Of a DNA stretch of 33,946 nt, positions 1-8,631 are shown one piece after another. A program made the position numbers and the translations under genes. The notes under the pieces were generated by a model. The model saw only the letters and a list, made by a program, of their open reading frames with translations, ran no database searches and was not told where the DNA came from. Source of the stretch: an uncultured Lachnospiraceae bacterium (lineage in GTDB: Bacteria; Bacillota; Clostridia; Lachnospirales; Lachnospiraceae); the NCBI GenBank assembly GCA_947175435.1, contig CAMWMS010000010.1, positions 1 through 33,946 on the forward strand, in the 5' to 3' direction. Within the stretch, counting starts at the first letter, position 1. Every line of letters begins with the position of its first letter.

Positions 1-546
1 TTTGATGTATTAAAGCTGCTTACGTCAAGACTACTCAGGTTACTACAACCGTTAAACATATACCACATATCAGTTACATTTGATGTATTAAAACTGCTTA
101 AGTCAAGACTGCTCAGATTACTACAATACTCAAACATAAATTCCATACCAATTACTTTTGATGTGTTAAAGTTACTTAAATCAAGGCTGCTCAGATTACG
201 ACAACCGGAAAACATATAGGCCATGTTAGTTACATTTGATGTATTAAAACTGCTTAAGTCAAGGCTGCTCAAATTACTGCAGCCACGAAACATATCGCTC
301 ATATCAGTTACTTTTGCCGTATTAAAGCTGCTTAAATTAAGGCTGCTCAGATTACTGCAGCCACGAAACATATAACTCATAGTAGTTACTTTTGCTGTAT
401 TAAAGCTGCTTAAATCAAGGCTGCTCAGACTACTGCAATACTCAAACATACAGCTCATTCTTGTTACATTAGATGTATCAAAGTTACTTAAATCCAAAGC
501 GATTAGATTGCTGCAACCAGCAAACATTCCATGAGCATTCGTCATG
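1..546 (-). repeat. Seven tandem 78-bp in-frame LRR-coding repeats
   Basis: Units begin at 1, 79, 157, 235, 313, 391 and 469, with an exact 78-bp period (26 codons). Each opens with a variant of tttgatgtattaaa on the plus strand. Neighbouring units differ by only some bases, so identity is high at the DNA level as well as in protein. This fits recent duplication or ongoing unequal exchange. There are no spacers, so it is not a CRISPR array. Confidence 0.92.
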
Positions 547-1226
547 CCAGTTACGCGCACTTCTGCGGATTTAACTGAATTCCTATATTCATACCATGGT
601 ACATATTGACCAGAATCATTTACATTACCGTTTCCTACCACCGTCAGCTTCCCACTCGCATCTATTACCCATTTGATATTCTTATAACTGCCGCTTGCGA
701 TGTCATCAGAAGCAAGCTGAACACATAGTTCATCTTCGATTTGATCCTCGTCTATTTGAGCCCCATCTGCCAGATTTTTCTTCGCTTCGCTTTCGTTCGT
801 CTTACCGCCCGCTTCGTCTTCCGAAACAATCTGCCCATCGTCTTCCTCATCCTGCCCTGTTTCCGTTTCCTCTGCATCGAGTAACTGTTCTTCCTGCGTT
901 TCACCTTCCTTTTCTTCCACAGATTCTCCACTATCCGCAGAATCTTCCTTCTCTGAAGTATCTGTCTGCGAACCCTCTTTCTCGTCAGCCCCCTCAACAG
1001 ATTCGGGGTCTTCCGCAACTTCTACGGAATCCCCTTTCTCTTCACTTTCCAAACCATCTTCTCCATTTGGTTTTTCCGCTTCCTTGGGTTGTGTGTCCTG
1101 TATTTCTTCAAACGCTGCATCTTCTTGTGCCGCAAATGCCAAACTGCCCGCAGAACTTAACTCTGTAAAAAACAGTGCCGTACATAATAATACTGTCCAT
1201 AGTTTTTTATAGTTTTTTCTTCTCAT
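1..1226 (-). CDS. BspA-type leucine-rich-repeat surface protein (3' end cut by window edge)
   Basis: Partial gene; the first 408 codons are in the window and there is no stop before position 1. The ATG at 1226 follows a GGAGAT ribosome site. Residues 1-29 are a Sec signal peptide: basic start, hydrophobic core, likely cleavage after LAFA. Residues about 30-150 form a very acidic Glu/Asp/Ser linker. A short unique stretch follows, and from about residue 227 come 26-residue repeats of the BspA/DUF285 class (DLSSFNTSNVT-x-M-x-x-MF-x-x-C-S-x-LSSL), about seven before the edge. Such proteins are secreted and often surface-attached, and bind host or matrix ligands in some species; the ligand here is unknown. 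The cell-wall anchor, if any, lies outside the window. Family assignment is firm, function is not. Confidence 0.88.
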   Translation of the reverse strand, partial: MRRKNYKKLWTVLLCTALFFTELSSAGSLAFAAQEDAAFEEIQDTQPKEAEKPNGEDGLESEEKGDSVEVAEDPESVEGADEKEGSQTDTSEKEDSADSGESVEEKEGETQEEQLLDAEETETGQDEEDDGQIVSEDEAGGKTNESEAKKNLADGAQIDEDQIEDELCVQLASDDIASGSYKNIKWVIDASGKLTVVGNGNVNDSGQYVPWYEYRNSVKSAEVRVTGMTNAHGMFAGCSNLIALDLSNFDTSNVTRMSCMFEYCSSLSSLDLSSFNTAKVTTMSYMFRGCSNLSSLNLSSFNTAKVTDMSDMFRGCSNLSSLDLSSFNTSNVTNMAYMFSGCRNLSSLDLSNFNTSKVIGMEFMFEYCSNLSSLDLSSFNTSNVTDMWYMFNGCSNLSSLDVSSFNTS

Positions 1227-1312
1227 TTGTATTATCTCCTTTATGCAACTCCTAAATTACCAAACCCATTGATTTTATCGGGCTTTCTTCCCTTTATCGA
1301 ATTAATATCCCA

Positions 1313-1337
1313 ACGCACGGTGGATTCCACCGAGCGT
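1313..1337. promoter_or_regulatory. Inverted repeat upstream of the BspA-like gene
   Basis: The core CGGTGGATTCCACCG (1318-1332) has 7-bp perfect arms around one central base. It is extended by ACGC/GCGT on the two sides after a single mismatch. It lies about 90 bp before the BspA-like start codon and just downstream (in minus-strand direction) of a TTGACA-like hexamer at 1339-1344. It could be an operator or an mRNA leader hairpin; no protein partner can be named. Confidence 0.45.
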
Positions 1338-1561
1338 GTCTGTCAAGCAACCTCCATACAATAATTTGCATTGTCGTGATACAGCATACAACATTTTAGG
1401 TATATTGTCTACTCAACCAATCATATGCAACTGCTGCAATATTTATATAAACAAAATCCTCCAGCTTATCTTTTACGATTTTTTAACATGAAACCCTCTG
1501 TTCTTTTCATCTTCCAACAAACAATGAATTTTTCTCCCATTCCATAACGTCACTTCATGAT

Positions 1562-1586
1562 AAAAGCTGTACGGTTTTCGTACAGC
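1562..1586 (-). terminator. Probable terminator of manC
   Basis: The stem GCTGTACG/CGTACAGC with a 5-base loop is followed on the minus strand by TTTTATC. It lies about 130 bp past the manC stop. The U-tract is short, so confidence is moderate. Confidence 0.5.
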
Positions 1587-1715
1587 CTTTGATCTTACAT
1601 TTGCCATCAAGTATTCTACACACATCTCTATATGTGTAATTTATTTTTTTAGCAAATATTCCAATAATATAATAATATTATTCGCACATATCATATACAG
1701 AGCGCTGCTATTGTA

Positions 1716-3035
1716 TCATTTTAAACACCGTTCTATCTTCTTCTTATCATGCACGCTGATCTCCGAACCGATCTGCACCTCGATTACCTGTAGCTTCGTG
1801 TCCGCCAGAATCGTATGCGGCACCCCTGCAGGCATCTGTATCACATCGCCCGCACCAACACTACGCTCCACGCCATCCACAATCGTCCTGCCCCGGCCGC
1901 TGATTACCGTCCAGACTTCATCACGCAGCGCATGGCTATGATAATTCATGCCGTGTCCGGGATTCAGGGTAACCTTAATCGTCATGCTGCCTTCTCCGAT
2001 ATCTATCACCTGAAAACTGCCCCATGACTTTTCTGCAAACATGATCTGCTGATTGATTTCGTCTACATACGGCTTAATATAACTCGACTGATTCTTGTCT
2101 GACACAAGAATTCCCTCCGGGCTGGCTGACACTACCACATCCTTCAGACCCATACACAAAACGGGAACATTGAGTTCATTCACCACATGCACGTTCTCGC
2201 ATCGCTCGTTCAGAATCGCCTTACCGATATGGTCACTCTCCATCGCTTCTGTCAGCGTATTCCATGTCCCCATATCTTTCCACATGCCCGCAAAGCGCAT
2301 CACTTCGATATGGTGCTCATGTTCTACTACCGCATAGTCAAAACTGATCTTCGTCAGTGAATCATACTTGGCGAAAAGATCCTGATAATCTGTAAACTCA
2401 ATCAATTCATGGGCACGCCGCAACACATACTCCAGTCTGAAAGCAAATACGCCACCGTTCCAGAGCGCGCCCTGTGCAATATATTCCTTAGCTGTCTCCT
2501 CAGTCGGTTTCTCCTTGAACACAGATACTCTGCTGATATTATCTTTACTCTCCGGAATGATATATCCGTATTTAGCGCTGGGATAAGTCGGTTCTATCCC
2601 CATGAGCACCAGATTGTCATTCCCGGTCTCTGCACGTTCACCCAGTCTGCGAAGTGCCTCAAAATAGTCTTCTTCCACATAAGGATCTACAGGACAGACC
2701 ACCACCGCCTCCTGCTCCGATATCCCTCTTACATCATGCAGATATGCCGCCGCAAGAACGATTGCCGGAAAAGTGTCCCTTCTGCATGGTTCCACGCTGA
2801 CACCTACGTTCTCACCCAACTGATTGTGTATCGCCGACACCTGCGACTTCGATGTCGCAATGGTAATATCGGCCTCTTTATCAACCGATCTGATCTGGCG
2901 GTACACCCGTTGTACCATGGATTCATATTCCCCGTCTGCAGTCTTAAAAATCTTAATAAACTGCTTAGAACGAGTATCATTGGAAAGCGGCCACAGACGT
3001 TTGCCCGATCCGCCCGATAACAATACGATATTCAT
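1716..3035 (-). CDS. manC: Mannose-1-phosphate guanylyltransferase (ManC/AlgA type) with C-terminal cupin domain
   Basis: 439 residues. The protein should make GDP-mannose from mannose-1-phosphate and GTP. The N-terminal nucleotidyltransferase domain (about 1-280) opens with the pyrophosphorylase signature GGSGKRLWPLS at residues 8-18 and has FKEKP further on. Residues about 330-425 form a cupin of the type-II mannose-6-phosphate isomerase family, with NYHSHALRDEVW and PAGVPHTI motifs. The full two-domain form is usually about 450-480 residues, so this is a slightly compact version; isomerase activity is possible but not certain. It starts with ATG about 60 bp after the ctpA-like gene ends. 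GDP-mannose feeds surface polysaccharide or glycoprotein synthesis, but no glycosyltransferase genes are nearby. Confidence 0.9.
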   Translation of the reverse strand: MNIVLLSGGSGKRLWPLSNDTRSKQFIKIFKTADGEYESMVQRVYRQIRSVDKEADITIATSKSQVSAIHNQLGENVGVSVEPCRRDTFPAIVLAAAYLHDVRGISEQEAVVVCPVDPYVEEDYFEALRRLGERAETGNDNLVLMGIEPTYPSAKYGYIIPESKDNISRVSVFKEKPTEETAKEYIAQGALWNGGVFAFRLEYVLRRAHELIEFTDYQDLFAKYDSLTKISFDYAVVEHEHHIEVMRFAGMWKDMGTWNTLTEAMESDHIGKAILNERCENVHVVNELNVPVLCMGLKDVVVSASPEGILVSDKNQSSYIKPYVDEINQQIMFAEKSWGSFQVIDIGEGSMTIKVTLNPGHGMNYHSHALRDEVWTVISGRGRTIVDGVERSVGAGDVIQMPAGVPHTILADTKLQVIEVQIGSEISVHDKKKIERCLK

Positions 3036-3093
3036 ACATCGTTCCTCTATGTCTATACTATCGATCAGTGGTCTATGCTGTCAGCATTCCGCT

Positions 3094-4482
3094 CTATTTG
3101 ATCATCCGGCTGATCTCCTGCTTTGCGCTCTCCAACTGATTATCCACGCCTCTCTCATAATATGCCTCACTGTCAAATTCACATTCAATATCGGGATCGA
3201 TTCCGATTCCGTGGATATTATTTCCCTTCGGGGTGTAGTAGGAACTGATCGTCAGCTTCAACGCTGTTCCGTCCGTAAGCGGCAGCACACGCTGCACAAT
3301 GCCCTTGCCAAACGTAGTCGTGCCGATCAGCGTTCCTTTATCATAGTCTTTGATGGCTCCGGCAAGTATCTCTGATGCGCTTGCCGAATTACCGTTGATC
3401 AGCACCACCATCGGAATATCCAACTCTTTCTTACCGTCGCAGGTATACTCATCTCTCTTGCCGTATTTATCTTCCGTATATACGATCAATCCTTTCGGTA
3501 GAATCGATCTGGCGATATCTACCACTACCGGAAGACTCCCTCCCGGGTTACTGCGCAGATCCAGAATCAATCCTTTTGCACCGGAGCCTTTGACTACTGC
3601 CAGTGCCTCCGTAAACTGATCCGTCGTCACATCGTCGAACTCTGTGATCTGAATATATCCTACTCCGTTATCATATATCTCATATTTGACCGTAGGAGAT
3701 TCGATCTTGCGTCGCTCCACATTAATCTCCAGATAATCCGTCTCTCCTTCCCGGACAATAGTCAAATGAACGGTAGTGCCTTCCTCGCCCTTTACTCTGG
3801 ACACGATCTCTGACAATTCCAGTCCCTGAATCATCTCTCCGTCCACCTGATATATGATGTCATTCTCCCGCAGTCCTGCTTCCTCTGCCGGCGTGTTTGC
3901 AATTACGCCGTTGATCTTGGCTAACCCGGTGGCGGTATCTAGCTGCAGATAAGCGCCGATTCCATAATAGATTCCTTCTGTATCCGCCAGCAATTCCTTC
4001 CACTCTTCCGCAGTATAATAAACCGAATAAGGATCACCCAGAGAAGCCACCAGGCCGGAATACATTCCCTCCGTCATCTCTTCGACGTCAATGTCTTCAT
4101 CTTTATAATAATACTCGCCAATCACTTCCTCCAAAGCTTCCAGCTTCTCTAAAGTGTCGTCATTTACCAGACTGTTTCCTGCGCTGCCATCCGCACTGGC
4201 CGTCTTAGCCGAACGGCTGCCCGCCAGATGATACAGCCTCGTTCCTACATATGCACAGCTTCCCACCAAAGCGGTAATGATTACACCCACCAGAAGACCC
4301 AGCAGGAATACACCGCCGCCTTTACTATTCTGACCTCCCGCAGGAGGATAGGGATACTGTGGCGGCACCGACGCTGGCTGCTGATAATAGGGGCTGTTTG
4401 TGCTCTGGTTTATGTTTCCCCGGCTGTAATCATTGTTATAGTAGTTATTGTCTCCATTCTGATTCAAATTGATCCTCTCCAT
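3094..4482 (-). CDS. ctpA: C-terminal processing peptidase, S41 family, with PDZ domain
   Basis: 462 residues. A long polar, Asn/Tyr/Pro/Gln-rich cytoplasmic N-terminus (1-52) precedes one membrane segment (about 57-80), so the protease domain is outside the cell. A PDZ domain spans about 172-255. The S41 core follows, with LDLRSNPGG (308-315), the serine motif NGNSASASE (363-371, catalytic Ser most likely 368) and the lysine motif TFGKG (Lys393). Such Ser/Lys proteases trim or destroy exported proteins. The start lies 11 bp after the stop of the M23 hydrolase gene, so the two are co-transcribed. Ctp proteases control peptidoglycan hydrolases in other bacteria, so the hydrolase is a plausible partner (inference). 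Confidence 0.93.
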   Translation of the reverse strand: MERINLNQNGDNNYYNNDYSRGNINQSTNSPYYQQPASVPPQYPYPPAGGQNSKGGGVFLLGLLVGVIITALVGSCAYVGTRLYHLAGSRSAKTASADGSAGNSLVNDDTLEKLEALEEVIGEYYYKDEDIDVEEMTEGMYSGLVASLGDPYSVYYTAEEWKELLADTEGIYYGIGAYLQLDTATGLAKINGVIANTPAEEAGLRENDIIYQVDGEMIQGLELSEIVSRVKGEEGTTVHLTIVREGETDYLEINVERRKIESPTVKYEIYDNGVGYIQITEFDDVTTDQFTEALAVVKGSGAKGLILDLRSNPGGSLPVVVDIARSILPKGLIVYTEDKYGKRDEYTCDGKKELDIPMVVLINGNSASASEILAGAIKDYDKGTLIGTTTFGKGIVQRVLPLTDGTALKLTISSYYTPKGNNIHGIGIDPDIECEFDSEAYYERGVDNQLESAKQEISRMIK

Positions 4483-4493
4483 ATCTCATGATC

Positions 4494-5699
4494 TTATTTT
4501 AAATAATTCCAAGGACTGACATAGCTCCCGTTTAATCGCACACTAAAATGAAGGTGAGGTCCCGTGGATCGTCCCGTACTGCCTACCGCAGCAATATTCT
4601 GTCCTTTCGTAACTGCCTGCCCCTTAGATACATACAATGCAGAACAATGCATATATATGGTATACAATCCACTTCCATGGTCGATCATAATATAATTGCC
4701 CATGGAACCGCTGTACGCTGCCGCAATCACATCACCGTCATAAGCTGCCAGTATCGCTGTACCGCTGGGCGCTGACATATCTACACCGTTATGGAACTGC
4801 TGTGTTCCCAGAATCGGATGAATCCGATTTCCGTATTCATCCGATATTCGCTTATACCCCGGGCAAGGCCACGTAAACATACCGCCGTTATAGATCCTCG
4901 CCTGTGCATTCTCTGCCTCCAGCCTCGCCTTTTCCTCGGCTACCGCCTTCTCTAAAGCTGCGATCTCCGCATTCTCCTGCGCGATCATTTCCTCATATTC
5001 CTTAATCGCCGCTTCCTTATTGGAGATATCGCCGGATACCGATATGATCTTTGCTTGCTTCTCCTCGATGAGAGAACTGATATTTGCTTCCTCTACTTCC
5101 ACGGCGCTCTTCGCCTCATCCAGCATTTCCTTCTGTGTTTCCAGCTCTTCCTTACACAGCTCCACCATTTCTCTGGTCTGCACATACTCCTCGAGTTTGT
5201 TTCGGTCATACCGCGACAATGACTCGATGTAGTCAGCCTTATTCATCATATCAGCGAAACCCGCTGACGAGAACAGCATCTCCAGATAAAAGGTATCACC
5301 CTTCTCATACATAAACCGGATGCGCTTCTTCATCGCCTCGTACTGATCTTCCTGCTGTTTGATCGCTTCGTTCAGTTCCTCAGTGGTCTCCACGATCTGA
5401 GCTTCTTTTTCCGTAATCAGTGTATTATATTTCTTAATCTTCTCCTGTATGCTGCTCAATTCACTGTCCAACTGTGTCACATAGGCCGTCAGATCGTTCT
5501 TCGACCGCTCCAGCTCCTTCTTCAGCGCCTCCACATCCGTCAGACTGGATTTCAGATTGGAAACCTCTTCCTTCGCTTTCTTGATCTGATCCTCTTTCTC
5601 CCGAATGCTCTCATTCGTGACCGCCCGTGCCGGTTCAACATATGTGAACATAATAGCAATTCCCAAAAGCACGCATACTGCTTTCTTCCAATGTCTCAT
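4494..5699 (-). CDS. Secreted coiled-coil M23 (LytM) peptidoglycan hydrolase, EnvC/PcsB-like
   Basis: 401 residues from the ATG at 5699, which has AGGA seven bases upstream. An in-frame GTG at 5717 is possible but has a poorer ribosome site and spoils the signal peptide. Residues 1-27 are a signal peptide ending near PARA. Residues about 30-265 are almost entirely heptad-rich coiled coil (Glu/Lys/Leu). The LytM domain occupies about 274-401 and keeps all expected residues: zinc ligands His303, Asp307 and His384, plus His351 and His382. It therefore looks catalytically active, unlike E. coli EnvC, which is degenerate. It sits directly after ftsX, so FtsEX probably recruits and activates it through the coiled coil (inference from EnvC and PcsB). 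Confidence 0.92.
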   Translation of the reverse strand: MRHWKKAVCVLLGIAIMFTYVEPARAVTNESIREKEDQIKKAKEEVSNLKSSLTDVEALKKELERSKNDLTAYVTQLDSELSSIQEKIKKYNTLITEKEAQIVETTEELNEAIKQQEDQYEAMKKRIRFMYEKGDTFYLEMLFSSAGFADMMNKADYIESLSRYDRNKLEEYVQTREMVELCKEELETQKEMLDEAKSAVEVEEANISSLIEEKQAKIISVSGDISNKEAAIKEYEEMIAQENAEIAALEKAVAEEKARLEAENAQARIYNGGMFTWPCPGYKRISDEYGNRIHPILGTQQFHNGVDMSAPSGTAILAAYDGDVIAAAYSGSMGNYIMIDHGSGLYTIYMHCSALYVSKGQAVTKGQNIAAVGSTGRSTGPHLHFSVRLNGSYVSPWNYLK

Positions 5700-5723
5700 A
5701 GGCATTCCTGTGCTCACCGCACC

Positions 5724-6620
5724 CTATACTCTCAAATGTTTCCTTACCGTAATGATACTTCCCAGAAAACCGATTCCTACACCGATTCCCAGAGAAACCG
5801 GCGTCAATACATGAAAAATCTCCTCTACCTTTAAAAAGCTGAGCAACGAAGACAACATCGAAAATCTGGTGGTGATATATTCCATCACAATATTATATAA
5901 CGTATATATGATCCCCAAGGGAATCGCTGCCCCGACGAGGCCGATCATCATGCCCTCGATCACAAACGGAGATCTGACGAAGAAATCCGTAGCCCCGATA
6001 TATTTCATAATATTGATCTCTTCCTTACGGACCGAGATACCGATCATAACCGTATTACTGATCAGGAAAACAGATACTGCAAACAGAATTGCTATAATGC
6101 CTACAGATACATATGCGATCAGCGCATTCACTCCCGTCAACGTAGTCGCTACAAGCTCGGAACGGTTGACCATCCTGACACCGTCCAGCGATTCTAAGTA
6201 TGTTACCAGCGCGGACTGCATGGACACATCACTCAGATAGACTTCATACTGTGCGGAATTCTCCAGAGGATTCTCCGTAAAACCATCCTCGTAACCACCC
6301 AGATAGTCTGCCTTGAAAGACTCCCATGCCTCCTCGGCGGACACAAAGTCAACCCGGGACACTTCCGGACGTTTTAGAATCATCTCTCCGATCTGCTGTA
6401 TCCTGCTCTCCTCCAGCCCGTCATCAAAGAATACATACACCGCAACACCTTCCTGCGCATTCTTCACAATATGCTGGAAATTCATAACAATCGCATAAAA
6501 AAGTCCGAACAGAAACAGACATGCGCTGATCGTCGCAATCGACGCGAGTGTAAACCACTTATTTCTGAAAAGGTTACGGACACCTTGTCTGAGTGTGTAG
6601 AAAAAACTGTTAATCCTCAT
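5724..6620 (-). CDS. ftsX: Cell-division ABC transporter permease FtsX
   Basis: 298 residues. The topology matches FtsX: a short cytoplasmic tail, membrane segment one at about 23-46, a large extracellular loop (about 47-165), then three membrane segments near 168-193, 218-243 and 268-293. The conserved start LRQGVRNLFRNKW is visible at residues 10-22. FtsX with FtsE passes ATP hydrolysis across the membrane to peptidoglycan hydrolases and does not transport a substrate. The start codon overlaps the end of ftsE by 11 bp, implying translational coupling. The next gene encodes the presumed client hydrolase. Confidence 0.95.
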   Translation of the reverse strand: MRINSFFYTLRQGVRNLFRNKWFTLASIATISACLFLFGLFYAIVMNFQHIVKNAQEGVAVYVFFDDGLEESRIQQIGEMILKRPEVSRVDFVSAEEAWESFKADYLGGYEDGFTENPLENSAQYEVYLSDVSMQSALVTYLESLDGVRMVNRSELVATTLTGVNALIAYVSVGIIAILFAVSVFLISNTVMIGISVRKEEINIMKYIGATDFFVRSPFVIEGMMIGLVGAAIPLGIIYTLYNIVMEYITTRFSMLSSLLSFLKVEEIFHVLTPVSLGIGVGIGFLGSIITVRKHLRV

Positions 6621-7341
6621 CGATGTATCCTCCCTTTTCCTCGTCGCTTATGATAACACCCCTCTTCAAAGTGACAACTCGCTTCTGCATTGCATTGACG
6701 ATCTCCCTGTTGTGTGTTACGACGATGACGGTGGTGCCGTTCTCATTGATCTGTTCCAACAGTTTCATGATTTCCCATGAATTTTTCGGATCAAGATTTC
6801 CCGTAGGCTCATCCGCCAGCAGGACAGTCGGCTTATTAACCAGTGCCCTCGCAAGCGCCACTCTCTGCTGCTCACCACCGGACAATTGCTTCGGTTTCGC
6901 CTTATACTTGCCCGCAAGCCCTACGATTGCCAGAATACTCGGCACATTCTTCTTAATCTCTTTATTGGACTTCTGTATGATCCTCTGTGCAAAGGCAACA
7001 TTCTCATATACATTACGATCTTTCAGGAGTCTGAAATCCTGAAACACAACGCCCAGATTCCTTCTGAACTTCGGAATCTTCCTGTGCCTGATCTTGGACA
7101 GATCATATCCCATAACACTAATGTAACCGCTCGTAATCGTCAGCTCCCGAAGAAGCAGTTTGATCAGAGTAGATTTCCCCGATCCGCTGTCACCGACGAT
7201 AAACACGAATTCCCCTCTGTTAATGTGAAGATTAACGTCCTTGAGTGCCGGTGCCCCGGTAGAATACGCCTTACAGACATTTGTCAGGGTAATGATCTCA
7301 TTCTCTGCTACTGTACTTCTCTTCTTTCTCTTTACTGCCAC
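6610..7341 (-). CDS. ftsE: Cell-division ATP-binding protein FtsE
   Basis: 243 residues, a single ABC ATPase domain. Walker A is GDSGSGKST (50-58), the ABC signature LSGGEQQR is at 153-160, Walker B with its glutamate is VLLADEP (173-179), and the switch histidine is His210. The start codon is GTG, preceded by a GGTGGTGG purine stretch. The N-terminal basic extension (about 12 residues) is longer than in most FtsE proteins. It overlaps ftsX, with which it forms the membrane complex. The upstream neighbour, 53 bp away, is the CdaR-like regulator gene. Confidence 0.95.
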   Translation of the reverse strand: MAVKRKKRSTVAENEIITLTNVCKAYSTGAPALKDVNLHINRGEFVFIVGDSGSGKSTLIKLLLRELTITSGYISVMGYDLSKIRHRKIPKFRRNLGVVFQDFRLLKDRNVYENVAFAQRIIQKSNKEIKKNVPSILAIVGLAGKYKAKPKQLSGGEQQRVALARALVNKPTVLLADEPTGNLDPKNSWEIMKLLEQINENGTTVIVVTHNREIVNAMQKRVVTLKRGVIISDEEKGGYIDED

Positions 7342-7394
7342 TTGTCCACCACCTATGTTAAAAATAAATTTGCTTCACAAATCAGCCTTCATTC

Positions 7395-8483
7395 TTAATA
7401 TTCGAAGCTCTCCATATATTTCATATACTTCACAACCATCAGCGCAATCTTAAAGGTAATCGCATCCTCAAACACACGCAGATCCAGCCCTGTACTCTTC
7501 TGCAGCTTATCCAGACGGTATACAAGCGTATTCCTATGAATAAAAAGCTGTCTGGATGTCTCCGATACATTCAACGAATTTTCAAAGAACTTGTTGATCG
7601 TCGTCAGCGTCTCCTCATCGAAATCATCCGGACTCTTGCCGTCGAAGATCTCCTTGATAAACATCTTGCACAGTGGAATAGGCAGCTGATAAATCAATCG
7701 ACCGATTCCCAGCTCGCTGTAGGCAATGACGTCACGTTCTCCGAAAAAGATCTTGCCTACATCCAGCGCCATCTTCGCTTCCTTATAAGAGCGGCTTGCC
7801 TCCTTGATCTCATTAACAGTTGTACCGTAGGCGATTCTGACATTCTTCATATTTTCCTTTTTCAAAAATGCCGCAATGCCGTCTGCCGTCTTATCAATCT
7901 CCTTCACGCTGTCACCCTCAGACAGATCCTTGACCACGATCACATTATTCTCATCCACCGCAGTAATGAAATCCTTACTGTTGCTTCCGAAATAAGTGCG
8001 CATCATCTCCAGCACATTGCTGTCTTTAGTATTCTCTGTCTCAATGATCAGCGCAACCCTCTTTACATCGGTCTGGATATGTAGCTTCTTCGCCCGACTA
8101 TAGATATCCACCAGAAGCAGATTGTCTAAAAGCAGGTTCTTAATGAAATTATCCTTGTCAAATCGCTCCTTATACGCTACCAGAAGATTCTGGATCTGAA
8201 AAGCGACCATCTTACCCACCATGTAAACATCCTCACCGACACCCCCTGCAATCAGAATGTATTCGAGCTGCTGCTCGTCAAATATTTTAAAATACTGATA
8301 TCCCTGTATCTCCTGAGAATCCGCCGGAGATTTGGCAAATTCCGCTGCCGGTCTGCCGCATTGTTCCATCTCGTCCGCCGTCATCGCAACCGCCTTCCCA
8401 TCGATATCCATGACGCACAGTTCTACTCTGGCGATTGATTTTAATCCTTCAATCGTATTTTGTAAAATCTGATTTGAAATCAT
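7395..8483 (-). CDS. CdaR/PucR-family transcriptional regulator
   Basis: 362 residues. The N-terminal part (about 1-130) resembles the sugar-diacid recognition domain of CdaR. The middle (about 135-260) fits the degenerate GGDEF-like domain of this family. The C-terminus carries the PucR/HTH_30 helix-turn-helix (about 295-355; motifs NVSETSRQLFIHRNTLVYRLD and RVFEDAITFKIAL). These are cytoplasmic DNA-binding regulators, commonly of carbon or nitrogen source use. The inducer here cannot be told from sequence. It is the first gene of the ftsEX run, and a promoter lies upstream. Whether it regulates ftsEX or is merely co-transcribed is open. The ATG has an AAGGGG ribosome site. Confidence 0.85.
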   Translation of the reverse strand: MISNQILQNTIEGLKSIARVELCVMDIDGKAVAMTADEMEQCGRPAAEFAKSPADSQEIQGYQYFKIFDEQQLEYILIAGGVGEDVYMVGKMVAFQIQNLLVAYKERFDKDNFIKNLLLDNLLLVDIYSRAKKLHIQTDVKRVALIIETENTKDSNVLEMMRTYFGSNSKDFITAVDENNVIVVKDLSEGDSVKEIDKTADGIAAFLKKENMKNVRIAYGTTVNEIKEASRSYKEAKMALDVGKIFFGERDVIAYSELGIGRLIYQLPIPLCKMFIKEIFDGKSPDDFDEETLTTINKFFENSLNVSETSRQLFIHRNTLVYRLDKLQKSTGLDLRVFEDAITFKIALMVVKYMKYMESFEY

Positions 8484-8631
8484 AGCCCACCCCTTGTTAT
8501 TCTTTTAGCAAATTACACAACGCAATAAAACGCTAAATTCATCGAAATACAACATCCAGTATTCATTTTAATCTATATTTACAAAAAAATCTACCTCTAA
8601 TCATGATTTTTTTGTGTATTTTTTAAAGTAA

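Larger units (their letters stand above)
1227..1715. other. Non-coding interval between the BspA-like gene and manC
   Basis: No credible gene was found in these 489 bases. The region is AT-rich. It holds the ribosome site and presumed promoter region of the BspA-like gene, a 25-base imperfect palindrome at 1313-1337, a terminator-like hairpin at 1562-1586 that fits the end of the manC transcript, and an AATAATATTATT palindrome near 1670. No known riboswitch pattern (including the c-di-GMP type often found before surface-protein genes) was recognised. Confidence 0.6.

Noticed and set aside
1-546. Regular repeat pattern as a possible CRISPR array
   Set aside because: The period is an exact 26 codons with no variable spacers, and the frame encodes BspA-type leucine-rich repeats without a stop.
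695-1168. Plus-strand open frame opposite the acidic linker of the BspA-like gene
   Set aside because: It has Pro/His/Leu-rich composition typical of an antisense shadow of a Glu/Asp-rich coding stretch, no ribosome site, and a real gene on the other strand.
1227-1715. c-di-GMP riboswitch before the surface-protein gene
   Set aside because: This was considered because surface adhesins often have one, but the conserved core of that class is not visible.
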